Assembly (NCBI GenBank): GCA_016788375.1
Contig: JAEUSI010000018.1
Location: 1 to 34,998, forward strand
DNA: 34,998 bases
Direction of reading: 5' to 3'
Origin: Ignavibacteria bacterium
GTDB taxonomy: Bacteria; Bacteroidota; Ignavibacteria; Tepidaquicellales; Tepidaquicellaceae
Notes under the pieces: generated by a model
What the model was told of the DNA's origin: nothing
The model's input: the letters and a program-made list of their open reading frames with translations, nothing else
The model's database searches: none
Shown: positions 17,707-25,326 of the stretch, piece after piece
Numbering within the stretch: position 1 is the first letter of the stretch
Layout: each line of letters opens with the position of its first letter
Translations under genes and position numbers: made by a program

Positions 17707-17808
17707 AATTCTCTGTTCTGAATAAATAACTCCGGAAGAATAATTAACATTAAACCTCCTGCAGCAATTAGTTATATTGCATCAATTATCAATTTAAATA
17801 ATACAATT

Positions 17809-19485
17809 TTGGCGGATAACAAAATCATTTTTTCAATGGTGGGTGTGAGTAAAATGTACCCTCCTCATAAGCAGGTTTTAAAAGATATTTACCTTTCATT
17901 TTTTTACGGTGCGAAAATCGGAATTATCGGGCTTAACGGTTCGGGTAAATCAACGTTGCTTAAGATAATTGCCGGTATAGAAGACAAATTCGAAGGTGAG
18001 GTTCATTTTACGAAAGAATATTCCATAGGTATGCTGTCGCAGGATCCTGAACTTGACGATACAAAGACAGTTAAGGAAATTGTTCAGGAAGGCGTTCAGG
18101 AAGTAGTTGATGTTCTTAAAGAATACGAAGAAGTTAACAATAAATTCGCAGAGCCGATGGATGATGATGAGATGACTAAACTTATTGAAAGACAGGGCGA
18201 GCTTACTGAAAAAATCGAACACATGAACGGCTGGGAACTGGATGCAAAACTTGAAAGAGCTATGGATGCATTAAGAACTCCCGACGGCGATACTCCCGTT
18301 AAGAATCTGTCCGGAGGAGAAAGAAGACGTGTGGCATTGTGCAGACTGCTTCTTAAAGAGCCGGATATACTGCTCCTTGATGAGCCGACGAACCATCTTG
18401 ACGCGGAATCCATTGACTGGCTTGAACAGTTTCTTAAACAGTATAAAGGAACTGTCATAGCTATTACTCACGACAGATATTTCCTTGATAATGTTGCCGG
18501 CTGGATACTCGAACTCGACAGGGGAGAGGGAATTCCGTGGGAAGGTAATTATTCCTCATGGCTTGAACAGAAGACTAAACGGCTTGAGACGGAAGAAAAA
18601 CAGGAAAGTAAAAGAAGAAAGACTCTCGAACGCGAGCTTGAATGGGTGAGAATGTCTCCGAAAGCAAGACATGCAAAATCGAAGGCAAGACTTCAGGCAT
18701 ATGATAAAATGATGAGTGAAGATGCAAAGAAAAAGGAAGAGAAACTAGAAATATTTATTCCAAACGGTCCGAGGCTCGGAAACAGAGTCATTGATGCCGT
18801 GAATGTTACGAAATCATTTGGCGACAAACTGCTTTATGAGAATCTTAATTTTTCTCTTCCGCCTGCAGGAATAGTCGGAGTAATCGGTCCGAACGGAACA
18901 GGAAAGACAACCTTGTTCAGGATGATACTCGGAACCGAAAAGCCTGACAGCGGGAAATTTGATGTTTCGGAAACTGTAAGAATCGGTTATGTGGATCAGG
19001 CTCATGCAAATATTGATCCGGAAAAATCAGTATGGGAAGTGATTTCCGAGGGAAACGAATTCATTGAGATAGAAGGTAAACAGTTCAATTCACGGGCTTA
19101 TGTAGCGAGATTTAATTTTAACGGAGCCGATCAGGGAAAGAAAGTCAGCATGCTTTCCGGCGGTGAGAGAAACAGACTCCATCTCGCACTCACTTTGAAA
19201 TCCGAAGCAAATGTACTGCTGCTTGACGAGCCGACAAATGATATTGACGTTAATACTCTCAGAGCTCTGGAAGAAGGTCTTGAAGATTTTGCCGGATGCG
19301 CGGTTATTATTTCTCATGACAGATGGTTCCTTGACAGAATAGCAACTCACATACTTGCATTTGAAGGAGATTCTGTCGTTGAATATTACGAAGGAAGTTA
19401 TTCCGAATTTGAAGAATACAAGAAGAAAAAATACGGAAACCTCGAACCGAAGAGAGTTAAATTCAAAAAACTGACAGCAGGTTAA
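17809..19485 (+). CDS. ettA: energy-dependent translational throttle protein EttA (ABC-F)
   Basis: A 558-residue ABC-F protein that binds the ribosomal E site and gates translation in response to ADP/ATP ratio. Two ABC domains: the first with GLNGSGKST (41-49), NLSGGERRRVALCR and LLLDEPTNHLDAES; the second with GPNGTGKTT, MLSGGERNRLHLAL and LLLDEPTNDIDVNTL. The linker holds the P-site tRNA interaction motif (ELEWVRMSPKARHAKSKARL). Segments such as THDRYFLDNVAGWILELDRG and EGIPWEGNYSSWLEQK match E. coli EttA almost word for word, and length matches (555). The start is TTG at 17809 (MADNKIIF), which aligns with EttA; the ATG at 17836 would cut the first strand. Appears to be its own unit. Confidence 0.96.
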   Translation: MADNKIIFSMVGVSKMYPPHKQVLKDIYLSFFYGAKIGIIGLNGSGKSTLLKIIAGIEDKFEGEVHFTKEYSIGMLSQDPELDDTKTVKEIVQEGVQEVVDVLKEYEEVNNKFAEPMDDDEMTKLIERQGELTEKIEHMNGWELDAKLERAMDALRTPDGDTPVKNLSGGERRRVALCRLLLKEPDILLLDEPTNHLDAESIDWLEQFLKQYKGTVIAITHDRYFLDNVAGWILELDRGEGIPWEGNYSSWLEQKTKRLETEEKQESKRRKTLERELEWVRMSPKARHAKSKARLQAYDKMMSEDAKKKEEKLEIFIPNGPRLGNRVIDAVNVTKSFGDKLLYENLNFSLPPAGIVGVIGPNGTGKTTLFRMILGTEKPDSGKFDVSETVRIGYVDQAHANIDPEKSVWEVISEGNEFIEIEGKQFNSRAYVARFNFNGADQGKKVSMLSGGERNRLHLALTLKSEANVLLLDEPTNDIDVNTLRALEEGLEDFAGCAVIISHDRWFLDRIATHILAFEGDSVVEYYEGSYSEFEEYKKKKYGNLEPKRVKFKKLTAG

Positions 19486-19599
19486 ATCCTCATTTCCTCA
19501 AACTAATATGCAATACTGATTCTCATGTCAGATAAAATTCTGCATGTGATTTAATGCATTCATTTATAATAATCATTTGGTAATTAAAATTGATTATAA

Positions 19600-20289
19600 A
19601 TGAATCTTATAAGTAATTTCATTGATTTTCTTTATCCTAAAACATCTCTAATCTCAGGTGAAAGGATTGATGATGAAAATTCAAACGAATTCATTAACGA
19701 TTTTGAATTAAATTCATTAAAAAGAGTCACACCTTCTGACTTAATTGATCTCTCAATAAAGACAGATTCAGATTATTCGTACAGTTATTTTACATTTTAT
19801 GAGAATGATGACTTTTCTAAGTTAATATACATGCTGAAATACGGAGGAATGAAAAAGCTGGGAGAATTTCTCGGAGAGATCTCCGGTGCAGGACTGAAAA
19901 CTTTTATTGAAGATGAATTAAATACCTGGTTTGATTACATAATACCCGTTCCTCTCTACAAGACAAAACTCAGGGAAAGAGGTTACAATCAGTCCGAATA
20001 TATCGGCAGGGGAGTAAGCAAGGCTACCGGTATTGGAATAATTCCGGATTTAGCCACAAGAGTAAGGCATACAACCACTCAGACAAAACTCAGCAGAGAA
20101 GAAAGAATTAAGAATGTAAAAAACGCATTCGAAATTAATTCCTTTAACAAGGATAAAATTAAAGGAAAGAAAATTATTATTGCAGACGATGTAGTAACAA
20201 CCGGATCTACCATGAATGAACTCGTGAAAGTCCTGCAGCTTGCAGATGCTTCGGAAATACTCTGCTTCAGCATTGCTATGGCGAGATAG
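19600..20289 (+). CDS. ComF-family phosphoribosyltransferase-like protein lacking zinc-finger cysteines
   Basis: A 229-residue protein of the ComF/ComFC family (type I phosphoribosyltransferase fold), linked to DNA uptake during transformation but found widely. The PRPP-binding motif is intact: IIIADDVVTTGSTM (192-205). Other family signatures are IPVPLYKTKLRERGYNQSE (115-133) and TKLSREERIKNV (162-173). The N-terminal zinc finger, which normally carries two CxxC pairs, is cysteine-free: FLYPKTSLISGERI (10-23) keeps the frame of the motif but not the cysteines. The only Cys in the protein is residue 222. It converges with the aminotransferase gene (6-bp gap). No other competence genes are in the window. 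Confidence 0.85.
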   Translation: MNLISNFIDFLYPKTSLISGERIDDENSNEFINDFELNSLKRVTPSDLIDLSIKTDSDYSYSYFTFYENDDFSKLIYMLKYGGMKKLGEFLGEISGAGLKTFIEDELNTWFDYIIPVPLYKTKLRERGYNQSEYIGRGVSKATGIGIIPDLATRVRHTTTQTKLSREERIKNVKNAFEINSFNKDKIKGKKIIIADDVVTTGSTMNELVKVLQLADASEILCFSIAMAR

Positions 20290-20295
20290 AAACGC

Positions 20296-21474
20296 TTAAG
20301 CAATTTTTTTAAGAACTTCAGTCAGTTTCAGTATATCATCATCATTGTTAAAAATATGCGCTGATAATCTCAGAAATCCTTCACGCAGTGCAATGAAAAT
20401 ATTTTCCTTCTCGAGAGATTTCTGAATGAATTCATTCCTGGATTTATCTTTATGATTAAATATGAGAATATTTGATCTGTGAACAGGATTAAGATCCGAT
20501 TCTATTGTAAAATCCGAATTTTTAATCTGATCAATAAACAAATCCTGAAGTCTCAGAATATGATTGAAAATATTTGTTATGCCGAGCTTGAGAAAAAGTT
20601 CTATTGAAGACTGCAGACCGATCATTCCGAGAGTATTCGGAGTCGAATTTTCAAATGCGCTTCCGTCATTTCTGAAATTAAGTTTGTAATCCAGAAAGTT
20701 CTTAAAATCATATTCAATGCTCGAAGTGGCAACATAAGTCGGTCTTACGCTTTCTCTGATCTCCTGGGAAATGTAAGCAAACCCGATTCCTGCCGGTGCC
20801 ATCAGCCATTTCTGTGAACCTGCTGAAAGAAAGTCAATTCCAGATTCTCTTACATTAAGCGGACAGACCCCCATGCTCTGAATTGAATCTACAACAAAAT
20901 AACAATTGTTCGCTTTGCATATTTCAGAAACTGTATTCAGATCATTCCTGAATCCGAGAAATTCAACGGAGCTTATCGTCAGAACCTTCACCTTGTTTTC
21001 CCTGATTACTCTTTCTATATCTGCAGTATCAATTTTACCGTTAATGGACGGAATCCTTATGTTTTTTATACCCCGAAGTTTTTCCTGATTCATCCATGGA
21101 TATACAACTGCCGGGAATTCAGAATCAGCATAAGCGACAGCGTCTCCTTTTTCAAGACATACGCCGTTTGCAAAAATGTTAAGTCCGTGAGTAGTGCTTC
21201 CGGTGATTATGATGTCATCCTTTGAAGAAGCTCCGCAAAGTTCAGCGCATTTTTCTTTTAGAGAATCTGAAATCCTGAGATTAAACAGACTGAGATTCTT
21301 ATTTGAAAATGTAAACTCGTCTATAAATTCATACAGTCTTCTTCTTGTCTCGATTGAGTACTGGGAATAATGAGCTGAGTCAAGGTATACACACGATTCG
21401 GTAACCGGGAATAATTTTCTTGCATCTTTTACGGAATTTATTTCCGCAAAGTAACCGTTATTTTCTTTTATCAA
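20296..21474 (-). CDS. class V aminotransferase-fold PLP enzyme (cysteine desulfurase-like)
   Basis: A 392-residue fold-type I PLP enzyme related to cysteine desulfurases and isopenicillin N epimerase-like proteins. The PLP site shows TGSTTHGLNI (91-100, phosphate binding), VVDSIQSMG (194-202, Asp196 and Gln199) and the Schiff-base Lys222 in SAGSQKWLMAPAGIGF. The YLDSAHYSQYS start (30-40) is typical. There is no obvious catalytic Cys loop of IscS/SufS type near the C-terminus, so sulfur transfer is not claimed; the real substrate is open. It starts 32 bp after the lytic transglycosylase stop and is probably its operon partner. Confidence 0.85.
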   Translation of the reverse strand: MIKENNGYFAEINSVKDARKLFPVTESCVYLDSAHYSQYSIETRRRLYEFIDEFTFSNKNLSLFNLRISDSLKEKCAELCGASSKDDIIITGSTTHGLNIFANGVCLEKGDAVAYADSEFPAVVYPWMNQEKLRGIKNIRIPSINGKIDTADIERVIRENKVKVLTISSVEFLGFRNDLNTVSEICKANNCYFVVDSIQSMGVCPLNVRESGIDFLSAGSQKWLMAPAGIGFAYISQEIRESVRPTYVATSSIEYDFKNFLDYKLNFRNDGSAFENSTPNTLGMIGLQSSIELFLKLGITNIFNHILRLQDLFIDQIKNSDFTIESDLNPVHRSNILIFNHKDKSRNEFIQKSLEKENIFIALREGFLRLSAHIFNNDDDILKLTEVLKKIA

Positions 21475-21506
21475 AACATTATCATTTACTTTTTAAAATT
21501 AATTAT

Positions 21507-22550
21507 CTACTTCCTCTTTTTGGATTTTTTCTTTTTTACGGTTTTAGCAGCAGGCTCTTCAAGATTGCTTTCAAACATTTTTTTATAGGCATCATAATAA
21601 AACATAATGCTGTTTACATAATTATACGGTTCTTTCCAGTTGTCAAGCGTTCCGTAAGGCGGTTTTTTTATATCGGGCCATACAAGTGCATGGATAGAAT
21701 CTTCTTTTGAAGAAAGAAACGGATATGCTTCCTTAACGTTTTCCCAGAGCCTGTAATCTTTCCCGAAATACGCGGTAATTGTCATGGCATCTATGACTCT
21801 GCCGAGACCGGCATTGTATGCTGCAAGCGCAAATTTATATTTGTCTTCATCAAACTCCCTGAACTGTGATACAAGCGTTGCATAATAATAAATTCCTGCT
21901 ATGAGATTATTTTTCGGAGTCTGCGTTTCTTCAAGCTTCAGTTCGTTCTGCAGACCTTCGCCGGTCTGGGGCATAATCTGCATCAGACCGAATGCTCCTG
22001 CATGCGATCTTGCATTTGCATTGAAATATGATTCCTGCCTTATAATGGCAAGAACTATTCTCCAGTCCAGCTTGTAATAATTGCATTCCTGCTTTATTAT
22101 GTCCCCGAGTTCCTTTACAAGATTATCTACATTTCCAAGTTTGAATTCCTTGCTTACCATCTGAACTTTTTCAGTTACTCTTTCCAGATCCCTGAGATTT
22201 ATTGTCTTTGCCTGCTGCTTGAAATTTACGTTTGATGTAAAAAGATCAAGCAGAGTCGGCCAGTCTTTAAGAATGTTTTCAATGTAAACAGCATTGTTGT
22301 ATGAATTCGCATAAATTACTTTCTCCAGGTCCCTGACCTTTTCCTTGTTTTCCGAAGTTGGCGCAATGATTTTATCTTCCTCACGAACAGAAAGGGAAGT
22401 GGTTTTGTAATCGGCAGACTTATTGTATGAATACATAACAAGTGACAGTACCAGAATAACCGGTATTCCGGTTAGGATTGCCCTATTTTTCCATTTTGTC
22501 ATTGAATTGATTGCTGTTAATGAACTGTCTGCTGCAACTTTTTCACTCAT
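21507..22550 (-). CDS. membrane-anchored lytic transglycosylase (SLT domain)
   Basis: A 347-residue peptidoglycan lyase cutting glycan strands with 1,6-anhydro-MurNAc formation. One N-terminal membrane helix (about 24-41, AILTGIPVILVLSLVMY) anchors it with the rest in the periplasm. The SLT domain spans about 155-290: WRIVLAIIRQESYF (163-176) with catalytic Glu173, GAFGLMQIMPQTG (185-197), YYYATLVSQF and FALAAYNAGLGRV. The central 60-150 stretch is a helical spacer. The C-terminus is very basic (KKKKSKKRK). A good promoter (22569-22599) drives it, and the aminotransferase gene follows at 32 bp. Specific subclass (MltC/MltF/Slt-like) not resolved. Confidence 0.92.
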   Translation of the reverse strand: MSEKVAADSSLTAINSMTKWKNRAILTGIPVILVLSLVMYSYNKSADYKTTSLSVREEDKIIAPTSENKEKVRDLEKVIYANSYNNAVYIENILKDWPTLLDLFTSNVNFKQQAKTINLRDLERVTEKVQMVSKEFKLGNVDNLVKELGDIIKQECNYYKLDWRIVLAIIRQESYFNANARSHAGAFGLMQIMPQTGEGLQNELKLEETQTPKNNLIAGIYYYATLVSQFREFDEDKYKFALAAYNAGLGRVIDAMTITAYFGKDYRLWENVKEAYPFLSSKEDSIHALVWPDIKKPPYGTLDNWKEPYNYVNSIMFYYDAYKKMFESNLEEPAAKTVKKKKSKKRK

Positions 22551-22568
22551 TGAATTTTTCAGGATTTC

Positions 22569-22599
22569 AAAACATATAAAATATGAAAAAGTTTTACAA
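22569..22599 (-). promoter_or_regulatory. promoter of the lytic transglycosylase gene
   Basis: On the minus strand: TTG (22597-22599), exactly 20 nt, then TATGTTTT (22569-22576), a 7-of-8 match to TAnnTTTG. It lies about 18 bp before the ATG at 22550. A weaker plus-strand site for the divergent 87-residue gene (TTG 22710-22712, 20 nt, TAACTTAA 22733-22740) is also present. Confidence 0.55.
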
Positions 22600-22772
22600 T
22601 CACATTATAATAACCGTCAGTGAATACATTCTTTGAAATTTTGCATTGCCTGTTTTAAATCACTATCCTGTTCTGTATCATTTGTCAGAAATAACATACG
22701 ATTTCATTCTTGATTTTTAGAATCTCTCTCCTTAACTTAACCATAATAATTTAAGGTTAACCGAATTTTAAA

Positions 22773-23036
22773 ATGTCACTTTCAAATAAAGTATTCGAGC
22801 CTGTAGAGGCAATCGTTCACTTTAACAACAGGAAAATAAACATACTCAGATTCAAATGGAAAGACGGAGTATATAAAGTCACAGAAATGCTTCAAAGCTG
22901 GGATATACCGGCCGGTGATAATTTCTCGACACACTTTGTCGTAATATGCGGGGAACAGGACATGATGTGCGAATTATCGGTCAGTATTAAGGACAGGAAA
23001 TGGAAATGGGAGCTTATTCAGTGGGATACTCTCTGA
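22773..23036 (+). CDS. small Trp-rich beta protein, DUF6504-like
   Basis: An 87-residue soluble protein without signal or membrane segment. The pattern PVEAIVHFNN, then FKWKDGVYKVTEMLQSWDIP (28-47), HFVVICG and a closing WKWELIQWDTL suggests a small beta-barrel or sheet. The W/F-x-W-x-G-x-Y-x-V-x-x-x-L-x-x-W core resembles DUF6504-type proteins, which have no known function; this assignment is tentative. It sits between the divergent transglycosylase and the tig promoter and has its own start with no clear Shine-Dalgarno. Four Trp in 87 residues is unusual for this genome. Confidence 0.65.
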   Translation: MSLSNKVFEPVEAIVHFNNRKINILRFKWKDGVYKVTEMLQSWDIPAGDNFSTHFVVICGEQDMMCELSVSIKDRKWKWELIQWDTL

Positions 23037-23070
23037 GCATTCTTAAATGGGATTGTTATGATTTAATTCC

Positions 23071-23101
23071 TTGTTACTTCTGGACAGTTTAAGTAATTTT
23101 G
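23071..23101 (+). promoter_or_regulatory. Bacteroidota-type promoter of tig-clpP
   Basis: TTG (23071-23073), exactly 20 nt, then a perfect TAATTTTG (23094-23101) matching TAnnTTTG. It lies 38 bp before the TTG start at 23140. Because the promoter covers 23071, the longer reading frame from that TTG cannot be the translated form. Confidence 0.7.
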
Positions 23102-23139
23102 CTGTTTACAAACAATTATTAAATAAATCCGTAAAAATT

Positions 23140-24435
23140 TTGGAAATAAAGTTAAATGATATAGATAAAAGCAAGCGTGAACTTGAAGCAGAACTTACAT
23201 ACGAAGACCTCACGCCTCATTTTGAAAGAGCAATCGAAGAATACAGAAAGAAGGCAACTCTTCCGGGATTCAGAAAAGGGAAAGCTCCGGTCAGCATGAT
23301 AAAAAAGCTGTACGGCGACGGTCTTGAATACAATGCTCTCGAAGAAATTGCGAACAGCGTGTTTCAGAATTATCTGATTGAGAATAAGGTTGACATTCTC
23401 GGGAAAGGCGCTATAACAGATATGGATTATAAGCCGAAGGACAACCTGAAATTCAAGGTAGAGTTTGAAATCATGCCAGAAGTAAAAATTGAAAAATACA
23501 AAGGAATTGAGCTTAAGAAAACAAAATACATAATAGATGATTCTCTTGTAGACGACGAAATCAGTTATCATAAATTCAGAAATGCAGTTAATGAAATTGA
23601 CGGTGTAGCTTCCGATGATGAATATATTGTTACGGTTGATCTTCAGAATCTTGATGAAGCCGGAAATGTGCTTATCGGACAGTCGCAGAAAGATCTGCGG
23701 GTATATCTGGGAAACAAAGAAATATTCCCCGAATTCAGGGAAGGGTTTAAAGGTATTAAGGAAGGTGAAGTAAGAATTATAGACTCAAAAAATGCAGAAG
23801 GCGGACCGAAGAAAGTTCAGATTACATGTACAAAAATAGAAAAAATTATTTATCCCGAGATGAATGAAGAGTTTTTCAAAAAGATAACATCAAAAGAAGG
23901 TATAAAAACGCTTGATGATTTTAAGTCTGAAATAAAGAATGAACTGAGTAAAATATATGAAGGAATTGCAGACAGGAAATTAAGAGCAGATGCAATTAAT
24001 GAACTTATAAAGGCAAATGAAGTTGAAGCTCCGGAAGTATATATTGAAGCAATACTGAGTAATATGATTAATGACATGAAACATCAGTATCCCAGACATG
24101 AACTTCCGAAAGATTTCAACAGGGAGGAATTTAAGAAGGAAAGAAGAGTTGATGCGATAATTCAGGCAAAGTGGTATCTGTTAAGGGAAAAGCTGATTGA
24201 AACTGAAAAACTTAAAGTTGAAGAGGATGACTATAAAAAGCTTGCCGAAGAAAATTCGGTCAGATATAAAATACCTGCTGACAAATTAATTGACGCATAT
24301 AAGGAAAATGAAGATGTAAAGATGAAAATCCTTAACGATAAAGTCCTCGACATTGTAATCAAAAATGCAAAAATCGAAGAGATCCCGGAAATCAAGAAGA
24401 AAGATGATCTTGAAAATGAAGACAGTATTGTTTAA
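23140..24435 (+). CDS. tig: trigger factor (ribosome-associated chaperone and prolyl isomerase)
   Basis: A 431-residue trigger factor that meets nascent chains at the ribosome exit. The ribosome-binding domain carries the signature LPGFRKGKAPVSMIKK near residues 42-57. The middle (about 140-235) is the FKBP-like PPIase domain (DEYIVTVDLQNL, FPEFREGFKGIKEGEVR), somewhat degenerate in active-site residues. The long helical C-terminal domain forms the substrate cradle and ends in a charged tail. I place the start at TTG 23140 (EIKLNDIDKSKRELEAEL), which aligns with family N-termini and gives normal length (E. coli 432). The frame is open back to 23071, but that overlaps the promoter. clpP follows after 42 bp. 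Confidence 0.93.
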   Translation: MEIKLNDIDKSKRELEAELTYEDLTPHFERAIEEYRKKATLPGFRKGKAPVSMIKKLYGDGLEYNALEEIANSVFQNYLIENKVDILGKGAITDMDYKPKDNLKFKVEFEIMPEVKIEKYKGIELKKTKYIIDDSLVDDEISYHKFRNAVNEIDGVASDDEYIVTVDLQNLDEAGNVLIGQSQKDLRVYLGNKEIFPEFREGFKGIKEGEVRIIDSKNAEGGPKKVQITCTKIEKIIYPEMNEEFFKKITSKEGIKTLDDFKSEIKNELSKIYEGIADRKLRADAINELIKANEVEAPEVYIEAILSNMINDMKHQYPRHELPKDFNREEFKKERRVDAIIQAKWYLLREKLIETEKLKVEEDDYKKLAEENSVRYKIPADKLIDAYKENEDVKMKILNDKVLDIVIKNAKIEEIPEIKKKDDLENEDSIV

Positions 24436-24477
24436 CAATAATTTAAAACATTAAGAAATTTAAATATAAAACATATT

Positions 24478-25149
24478 ATGAATTACACAGATTTAATAAA
24501 GAAAAATGAGAGCTATATTCATCACGGACTTAATCAGATTAACAGCCAGCTTGTTCCGATGGTGGTTGAGCAGACGTCAAGAGGCGAAAGGGCATATGAT
24601 ATTTATTCAAGACTGCTGAAAGAGAGAATAATTTTTCTCGGCTCGCCTATTTATGATGAAGTTGCTTCGCTGATTATTGCCCAGCTTATATTTCTCGAAT
24701 CGGAAGATCCCGACAAGGACATAATGCTTTATATAAATTCTCCCGGCGGAAGCGTGACCGCAGGAATGGGAATTTATGATACAATGCAGTATATCAGACC
24801 GGATGTGACAACAATGTGTGTCGGGATGGCGGCATCAATGGGGCAGCTGCTTTTAACCGGAGGCGCTGCTGGTAAAAGAATAGCTCTTCCGCATTCCAAA
24901 ATACTTATGCATCAGCCATGGGCAGGAGGTCTTCAGGGTCAGACTACTGACATTCTTATTCATGCAAGAGATATGGAAAAGACGAGAGAGACTTTATTCA
25001 GGGTCATTGCAAAGCACTCGGGACAGCCTGTTGAAAAAGTAGCAGAAGATGCTGAAAGAGATAACATTATGAATGTTGAAGAAGCAAAAAAATACGGATT
25101 GATTGATGAAGTATTAACTCACAGGGAAAAGAAAGATAAGAAGCAGTAA
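24478..25149 (+). CDS. clpP: ATP-dependent Clp protease proteolytic subunit
   Basis: A 223-residue serine peptidase that forms the ClpP tetradecamer and degrades proteins fed by a Clp ATPase. The catalytic triad is complete: Ser120 in [11 protein letters not shown], His145 in [10 protein letters not shown] and Asp195 in AERDNIM. The oxyanion segment [11 protein letters not shown] (86-96) is present, as is the processed N-terminus region ([19 protein letters not shown]) common to ClpP. It is downstream of tig in one transcript, as in many bacteria, but the usual next gene clpX is absent; a terminator follows and the next gene is a glycosyltransferase. The ATPase partner must be encoded elsewhere. 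Confidence 0.97.
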   Translation: MNYTDLIKKNESYIHHGLNQINSQLVPMVVEQTSRGERAYDIYSRLLKERIIFLGSPIYDEVASLIIAQLIFLESEDPDKDIMLYINSPGGSVTAGMGIYDTMQYIRPDVTTMCVGMAASMGQLLLTGGAAGKRIALPHSKILMHQPWAGGLQGQTTDILIHARDMEKTRETLFRVIAKHSGQPVEKVAEDAERDNIMNVEEAKKYGLIDEVLTHREKKDKKQ

Positions 25150-25170
25150 AGTTCAATCTGTTCAATTTTA

Positions 25171-25204
25171 AAAGGAAGTGATTCTAAAGTCATTTCCTTT
25201 TTGT
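25171..25204 (+). terminator. intrinsic terminator after clpP
   Basis: Stem AAAGGAAGTGA (25171-25181) pairs with TCATTTCCTTT (25190-25200) with one G-T pair, has an 8-nt loop and is followed by TT then GTATAT. It lies about 20 bp past the clpP stop and closes the tig-clpP unit. Confidence 0.75.
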
Positions 25205-25272
25205 ATATACATTAGAAATTGGTATATGATGATTATTCACGATTTGCTTCACAAAAAATGGCAGTTTATATC

Positions 25273-25303
25273 TTGAAAATCGTCGTTAATTAAAGTAATT
25301 TCG
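25273..25303 (+). promoter_or_regulatory. promoter of the DUF2723 gene
   Basis: TTG (25273-25275), exactly 20 nt, then TAATTTCG (25296-25303), a 7-of-8 match to TAnnTTTG. It lies 23 bp before the ATG at 25327. Confidence 0.55.
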
Positions 25304-25326
25304 GTTTCTTAAAATAAAACAACTAA

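Noticed and set aside
20296-21474. Cysteine desulfurase (IscS/SufS) function
   Set aside because: The fold and Lys222 fit, but the catalytic Cys loop is not evident and no suf/isc genes are near.
23071-23139. N-terminal extension of trigger factor
   Set aside because: The segment contains the promoter and does not align with trigger factor N-termini.
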